From Sphaerochaetaceae bacterium (GTDB lineage: Bacteria; Spirochaetota; Spirochaetia; Sphaerochaetales; Sphaerochaetaceae): a stretch of 19,547 nucleotides of DNA. Under the pieces are notes generated by a model. That model was not told where the DNA came from. It did not search any database and saw nothing but the letters and a program-made list of their open reading frames with translations. The stretch spans positions 1 to 19,547 of the forward strand of contig JAKSPF010000005.1 of assembly GCA_024405065.1 (NCBI GenBank), in the 5' to 3' direction. The translations under genes and the position numbers were made by a program. Positions 15,512-19,547 of this stretch are shown here, one piece after another (position 1 is the stretch's first letter; each line of letters begins with the position of its first letter).

Positions 15512-15553
15512 TTGTATCATACATAATGATATTTTATATATTATTAGTATAAT
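15512..15553 (+). promoter_or_regulatory. Promoter and AT-rich dyad upstream of the metal-chelate importer
   Basis: TTGTAT (15512-15517) and TATATA (15535-15540) are 17 nt apart, and a perfect TATAAT lies at 15548-15553. An imperfect dyad, TAATGATAT-5 nt-ATATTATTA (15524-15546, 8 of 9 pairs), overlaps these elements. Its base composition recalls Fur/PerR-type boxes but does not match a consensus closely. I see no cobalamin riboswitch here. Confidence 0.45.
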
Positions 15554-15603
15554 ATCACTTGCATAAACATATAAAAGGAGTACTGATTATTACGAAAAAG
15601 ACT

Positions 15604-16479
15604 ATGAAAAGAATTTTATTCTGCTTAATAATTTTTATAACTTCATTGTTCAATATTTTTGCCGGCGGAGAAAAAGAAACACATAGCATTCAGAAAAAAA
15701 ACATGAGAATCGTTTCCCTCAGTCCCAACATAACTGAAACAGTATTTGCTCTGGGAGCAGGAAACAGTCTTGTAGGGAGAACAGATTACTGCACAAAACC
15801 TGAAGAAGCCCTTAAAGTCCGCAGTGTCGGTAACATTCTTGAACCCGATACAGAAATGATAATTGCACTTAAACCGGATATTGTTGTAGCATCAACCAAT
15901 CTGAGTTTCTCAACTATGACAATCCTTAACAGAGCCGGTATAAACACAGTCCGTTTTGACGGAGACTACACAGGAAAAGACGGAACCTTCAGACTTTTGC
16001 GTGAAATCGGAAAATCAATAAACAAAAATGCCGAAGCTGAAGAATTGTGTCAGGAAATTGAAAAAAAACTGGACAAAATCAAAGACGTAATATCGGACAT
16101 AAAAGAAAAAAGAACATGTGCAGTCATTATATCCTGGGGAGACTGGGGAGATTTTGTTGCAACAGGTGATACTTTTATAAATGAAATTATTGAGTGTGCC
16201 GGCGGAATCAATTTTGCAGAAAATGCTGCAATGTGGTCAGTCTCGCGTGAATTTCTACTCAGTCAGAATCCGGATGTAATTATACTTGCGTTAAATACGG
16301 ATACCGATTCGGAAAAGGCAATAAACTCCTTCATAAACACATCACCATATAACAAACTGAATGCATGCAGAGAAGGCAGAGTTTATTCAATTGATGCGGA
16401 TATTATTGAAAGACAGGGATCATCATTTGCAGAATCGGTTGCAATTATTGCAAAACTCCTCTACCCCGAATGTTTCTGA
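15604..16479 (+). CDS. BtuF/FecB-type periplasmic binding protein (cobalamin or siderophore)
   Basis: The 291-residue product (from ATG 15604) has a signal peptide ending NIFA-GGEKE, with Ala where a lipoprotein would carry Cys, so it is probably cleaved by signal peptidase I. The mature part is a cluster-A/III binding protein: RIVSLSPNITETVFALGAG, VGRTDYCTKPEEA, LKPDIVVAS and a long linker helix (about 145-165) joining two lobes. Such proteins deliver vitamin B12, haem or ferric siderophores to FecCD permeases. TDYC is common in BtuF relatives. The strongest ribosome site, AAAAGGAG (15573-15580), is 23 nt before the ATG and faces ATT codons at 15586 and 15589; the frame is open there, so a non-ATG start is possible. 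It leads a three-gene operon. Confidence 0.85.
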   Translation: MKRILFCLIIFITSLFNIFAGGEKETHSIQKKNMRIVSLSPNITETVFALGAGNSLVGRTDYCTKPEEALKVRSVGNILEPDTEMIIALKPDIVVASTNLSFSTMTILNRAGINTVRFDGDYTGKDGTFRLLREIGKSINKNAEAEELCQEIEKKLDKIKDVISDIKEKRTCAVIISWGDWGDFVATGDTFINEIIECAGGINFAENAAMWSVSREFLLSQNPDVIILALNTDTDSEKAINSFINTSPYNKLNACREGRVYSIDADIIERQGSSFAESVAIIAKLLYPECF

Positions 16480-16498
16480 AAGAATACAATCACTGTAT

Positions 16499-17485
16499 AT
16501 GAGAAAAAGTGTTAAGTTTATCTTTTTCGGCTCCGTCATTTGCCTCATATTTGTTCTGTTGTCAATGTGTATAGGTTCCGTAAGGTATAATGTGTATGAA
16601 ATTTTCAAAGCTTTACTGAGATATAAAGAATATGATGAATCACTGAGATACATTGTAATTCACATGAGACTTCCGAGAACATTGGGAGCAATCCTGACCG
16701 GAGCATGTCTCTCTCTTGGAGGCATGATTTACCAATGTATCCTGAGAAATCCCATGGCAGACTCCTATGTACTCGGTATATCCTCTGCCGCCTCATGCAG
16801 TCTAAGCCTTGCCGTTCTTCTCGGAATCTGCTCCGTTTCTTCTCCTACCGTTTCTCTTTTTGCATTTGTCGGATCTTCGGTTCTTTCACTGACTCTTGCC
16901 GGAACATTCAAAGACAGAGAAACTCTGCTTCTGATCGGAATTGCTTCAAACTTTTTCCTCAGTGCACTTTCAACACTGTTTATTTACATGGGAAAAGACA
17001 GGATGAACACGGTGATTTTCTGGCAAATGGGAAGTCTTGCTTCTCTGGATTGGCTTAAACTTACCATAATAGCGGCAGTATTGTTTCTATCAGCAATACC
17101 GGTTATTAAAAACAGTCAGGTAATGGACATCATGTTACTGGATGACGGAACAGCAATATCAAGCGGACTTGACATAAAAAAGACAAGGATAACTCTTCTT
17201 ATCATCTCCTCAGCACTTACTTCAACTGTGATTTCTTTCTGCGGTATCATCGGTTTTGTAGGTCTTGTTGCACCGCATGCGGTTAAACTTGTTTTAGGAG
17301 ACGGACATAAAAAAACAATTGTTCCGATAATACTTACAGGATCATCCTTGATGCTTATGTCAGATATTGTTTCAAGAACAGTTTTAAAGCCTTCAGAACT
17401 GCCGGTAGGAATAGTGACATCACTGATAGGTGCACCGGTTTTTCTCCTTATGCTCAGACAAAACAGAAAAATCAGCAATGCGTGA
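16499..17485 (+). CDS. FecCD/BtuC-family ABC permease
   Basis: The 328-residue protein is a typical BtuC-fold permease with about ten helices. MRLPRTLGAILTGACLSLGGMIYQCILRNPMADSYVLGISS (about 58-98) is the family signature, and GIIGFVGLVAPHAVKLVLGDGHKKTI (near 256-281) is the coupling region. The C-terminal ELPVGIVTSLIGAPVFLLML is also standard. The frame is open further upstream into the binding-protein gene. ATG 16499, 19 nt after that gene's stop, is the best start, though its ribosome site is weak. It overlaps the ATPase gene by 8 bases. The gene itself looks intact. Confidence 0.9.
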   Translation: MRKSVKFIFFGSVICLIFVLLSMCIGSVRYNVYEIFKALLRYKEYDESLRYIVIHMRLPRTLGAILTGACLSLGGMIYQCILRNPMADSYVLGISSAASCSLSLAVLLGICSVSSPTVSLFAFVGSSVLSLTLAGTFKDRETLLLIGIASNFFLSALSTLFIYMGKDRMNTVIFWQMGSLASLDWLKLTIIAAVLFLSAIPVIKNSQVMDIMLLDDGTAISSGLDIKKTRITLLIISSALTSTVISFCGIIGFVGLVAPHAVKLVLGDGHKKTIVPIILTGSSLMLMSDIVSRTVLKPSELPVGIVTSLIGAPVFLLMLRQNRKISNA

Positions 17486-18260
17486 CAACATAATATCAAA
17501 TCCTACATTGAAAATAAAAAACCTCAATGGTTTTTACGGAAAAAAACAGATACTGTTTGATATTAATCTGAATTGTACATGCGGCAATATTTATGCAATA
17601 GCAGGACCCAATGGTGCCGGTAAAACCACATTGTTGAAATTTCTCACCGGACAGCTACATATACAGAAGGGATATATATCCGTAAACGGTATAGATATAA
17701 ATTTGTTTTCAAAAAGGGAACTTGCAAAACACATAAGCTTTGTCTCGCAGAGCAACAATACAAACATAGGACTCAGTATTGAAGAAATTGTTTCATTCGG
17801 AAGATTCTGCCACGGAAGTAAAGACAAAAACAACAAACATGCATTGGAAGAAGCTCTGTGCCTCACTGAAATCAATGATAAAAGACAATGTCTTCTTTCC
17901 TCTGTGTCCGGCGGAGAAGCACAACTCACCATGATAGCACGAGCCATCTGCCAAGACACAGAAATAATGATTCTTGACGAGCCTCTTAACAACCTTGATC
18001 CGCTTCACTCCGGTAAAATTCGTAAAATTTTACGCAGATTGTCAAGTGATTGAAAATGTATAATCGCCGTTATGCATGATCTTAATGCAATTCTGAAAGC
18101 CTCTGACTTCTGCATTTTTATCAGAGACGGTTCAATAATTTCATCCGGAGCAACAGAAAAAACTGTAACAGAAGAAAATATTTTTAAAACTTACAGGGCA
18201 AACTGCAACATCATCCGAGCCGGTGACCGCACTCCGTCAACATTCTGTTATACCCTTTAG
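17478..18260 (+). pseudogene. FepC/BtuD-type ABC transporter ATPase, interrupted by in-frame TGA
   Basis: The gene overlaps the permease by 8 bases and has 260 coding positions, normal for the family. Walker A GPNGAGKTT (43-51), Q-loop SFVSQ (87-91), signature SVSGGEAQ (142-149) and Walker B IMILDEP (163-169) are intact. After RRLSSD (residue 191) a TGA at 18051-18053 stops translation. The same frame continues as KCIIAVMHDLNAILKASDFCIF, containing the H-loop His200, and runs to TAG at 18258-18260. Relatives have Gly (as in D/E-G-K-x-I/V) at the stop position, so GGA to TGA is the simplest change. The truncated form lacks the H-loop and should not support transport. The last 50 bases overlap the convergent CYTH gene. 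Confidence 0.85.
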
Positions 18261-18795
18261 GCTCAATTGCTTCTGAACTTACATTCAAATTTTCCAGCAA
18301 GCGGTGAAGAGACGTTTCTGCTGCAATCTTATCAACATCATCATTGTCATCACCCGCAATCTCCATCTCAAGAAAATAACCGAGGTATTTAACCTCAAGA
18401 ATTTCCGCATGAATGTTAAATCCGTCCTGCTGACATTCAAAATGCCAGCCGTTCTTGTATTTATGCCTGCAAACACAAAGACCGAGCCCTCTTACGAATT
18501 TTATGACTTTATCCCACTGATCTGCCGATACCGTAAATTCATTTTCAGTGTTGAATTCCGTGCCGACAGTCTTTGTCTTGTAAGGTTTGGAGGTAAAAAG
18601 TATACGAGAACCGTCACTGAAAACTTCATATCTTGTTCTGAAAACAGGTTCGGAATCGTCACTGTCCGCCCAGTAAATATCTTCTTTGTTGATTCTGCCT
18701 AAATCAACTGTTCCTTCAAAGTTTCTTATTTTAGAAAGTAATCTTTCAACTTCCTGCTCATCAATATGTGCTTTAAGCTCAATTTCGTAACCCAT
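18211..18795 (-). CDS. CYTH-domain protein (CyaB/triphosphatase-like)
   Basis: The 194-residue protein begins MGYEIELKAHI, carrying the ExExK signature (Glu4, Glu6, Lys8) of the CYTH superfamily. Further charged strand motifs of the triphosphate tunnel follow: FRTRYEVF, ILFTSKPYK, FTVSADQWDKV and HAEILEVKYLGYFLEMEI. CYTH enzymes bind triphosphates with divalent metal; members include class IV adenylate cyclase, thiamine triphosphatase and inorganic triphosphatase. Which activity this has cannot be read here, although the two-residue YLGYFLEMEI pattern is common in the CyaB subgroup. It follows xthA by 13 bp and is probably co-transcribed with it. Its 3' end overlaps the 3' end of the interrupted ATPase gene by 50 bases. 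Confidence 0.82.
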   Translation of the reverse strand: MGYEIELKAHIDEQEVERLLSKIRNFEGTVDLGRINKEDIYWADSDDSEPVFRTRYEVFSDGSRILFTSKPYKTKTVGTEFNTENEFTVSADQWDKVIKFVRGLGLCVCRHKYKNGWHFECQQDGFNIHAEILEVKYLGYFLEMEIAGDDNDDVDKIAAETSLHRLLENLNVSSEAIEPKGYNRMLTECGHRLG

Positions 18796-18808
18796 ACATT
18801 TACCGTCT

Positions 18809-19546
18809 CTATTTTATAACCACGTACACAGGAGCGTGATCACTTCCGTATACCTGAGAATCAATACCCGCAGCAATCACTCTATCTGAAAATCTTTCCG
18901 AAACCAACCAATAATCAATACGCCAACCGGAGTTTCTCTCCCTTGCCTTGAAGCGATATGACCACCAACTGTAAGCATCCTTAAGATCAGGGTAAAATTT
19001 TCTGAATGTATCACAGAATCCACAATCAAGAAGCTTTGAAAACCCGTCTCTTTCCTCCTGAGTAAAACCTGCGTTGTGAATATTCGTCTTGGGATTCTTT
19101 ATGTCTATCTCCCTGTGTGCGACATTCATATCTCCGCAAATGAAAACAGGTTTGATTTTATCAAGTCCCTGAATATAATTTTTGAATTCATTATCCCATC
19201 TCATACGGAAATCAAGACGTTTCAACTCATCCTGAGAATTGGGAGTATAGACATTCACAACGTAATAATCCGAAAATTCAAGACAACATACCCTCCCTTC
19301 AGAGTCCGTTCCGAATGAAACAGACAAAGGCTCCGTCTTTGAAAAAACAGCTGTTCCTGAATAACCTTTTTTCTCGGCATAATTGAAATAACAATGATAA
19401 CCTTCAGGTGAAAAATCAATCTGTCCCTCACTGAGTTTTATCTCCTGAAGACAGAAAATATCCGCATTCTGTTCTTCAAAATACTCAACAAAACCCTTGC
19501 CCATCACGGATCTCAAACCATTCACATTCCATGAGATAAATTTCAT
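18809..19546 (-). CDS. xthA: Exodeoxyribonuclease III family AP endonuclease
   Basis: The 245-residue enzyme belongs to the exonuclease III (Xth/ExoA) group of base-excision-repair nucleases, which cut DNA at abasic sites and trim 3' ends. Catalytic and metal-binding residues are visible: Asn7 in SWNVNGLRS, Glu35 in LQEIK, Tyr100 in VNVYTPNS, Asp139 and Asn141 in CGDMNVAH, Asp211 in GWRIDYWLVS, and Asp236-His237 in GSDHAPV. The start ATG is one base from the right edge, so its ribosome site and promoter are outside the window. It ends in TAG 13 bp before the CYTH gene. Confidence 0.95.
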   Translation of the reverse strand: MKFISWNVNGLRSVMGKGFVEYFEEQNADIFCLQEIKLSEGQIDFSPEGYHCYFNYAEKKGYSGTAVFSKTEPLSVSFGTDSEGRVCCLEFSDYYVVNVYTPNSQDELKRLDFRMRWDNEFKNYIQGLDKIKPVFICGDMNVAHREIDIKNPKTNIHNAGFTQEERDGFSKLLDCGFCDTFRKFYPDLKDAYSWWSYRFKARERNSGWRIDYWLVSERFSDRVIAAGIDSQVYGSDHAPVYVVIK

Positions 19547-19547
19547 A

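Noticed and set aside
15403..15603. Cobalamin riboswitch before the BtuF-like gene
   Set aside because: The region is very AT-rich, about 200 bp long, and lacks a B12-box-like sequence.
14738..18053. Genome-wide use of TGA as a sense codon
   Set aside because: Several intact genes here (pgk, tpiA, gapA, rnhA and others) end at TGA exactly at the expected family length, so TGA is a normal stop in this organism.

Overview
The window looks like chromosomal core DNA from a low-to-moderate GC, double-membraned bacterium, most likely a spirochaete of the Treponema group. I judge this from the family make-up: an FlhF homologue with the spirochaete-type N-terminus, a PnrA/BMP-type nucleoside transporter, lipoproteins with relaxed lipoboxes, and the order pgk-tpiA-secG that I recall from Treponema. 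No tool was run, so the taxonomic call is inference. I saw no rRNA, tRNA, CRISPR array, insertion sequence or prophage gene.

Layout. From 1 to about 5770 everything reads leftward: an FlhF-like protein with a decayed GTPase domain, gapA with its own promoter and a strong terminator, then pgk-tpiA-secG and a SurA/PrsA-like peptidyl-prolyl isomerase lipoprotein cut by the left edge. From 6054 to 10936 a rightward operon encodes a complete BMP-family (nucleoside-type) ABC importer: double ATPase, two permeases and a lipoprotein receptor. It ends at a strong bidirectional terminator (11008-11046), facing a leftward pair, adk and a free-standing NRPS-type condensation-domain protein. Divergent from adk is a small TPR lipoprotein gene. 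Converging on it is a leftward group: rnhA, then a split chromate transporter (chrA-like half 1, interrupted, and half 2). From 15604 to 18260 a rightward operon encodes a BtuF/FecCD/FepC-type metal-chelate importer whose ATPase gene is interrupted. Leftward xthA (exonuclease III) and a CYTH-domain gene close the window.

The most striking point is that the two broken genes, the first chrA half and the FecCD-partner ATPase, are each broken by a single in-frame TGA. In both cases the stop sits where relatives carry glycine, and reading frame and homology continue undisturbed beyond it. TGA also serves as a normal stop in at least seven genes of the window, so wholesale recoding is unlikely. Recent GGA-to-TGA point mutation, G-to-T sequencing error, or partial UGA readthrough remain possible. 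Secondary points of interest are the FlhF-like pseudo-GTPase next to gapA, the orphan condensation-domain protein behind adk, and a leader with a palindrome and a short ORF ahead of the nucleoside transporter. I did not find a clear undescribed multi-gene system.
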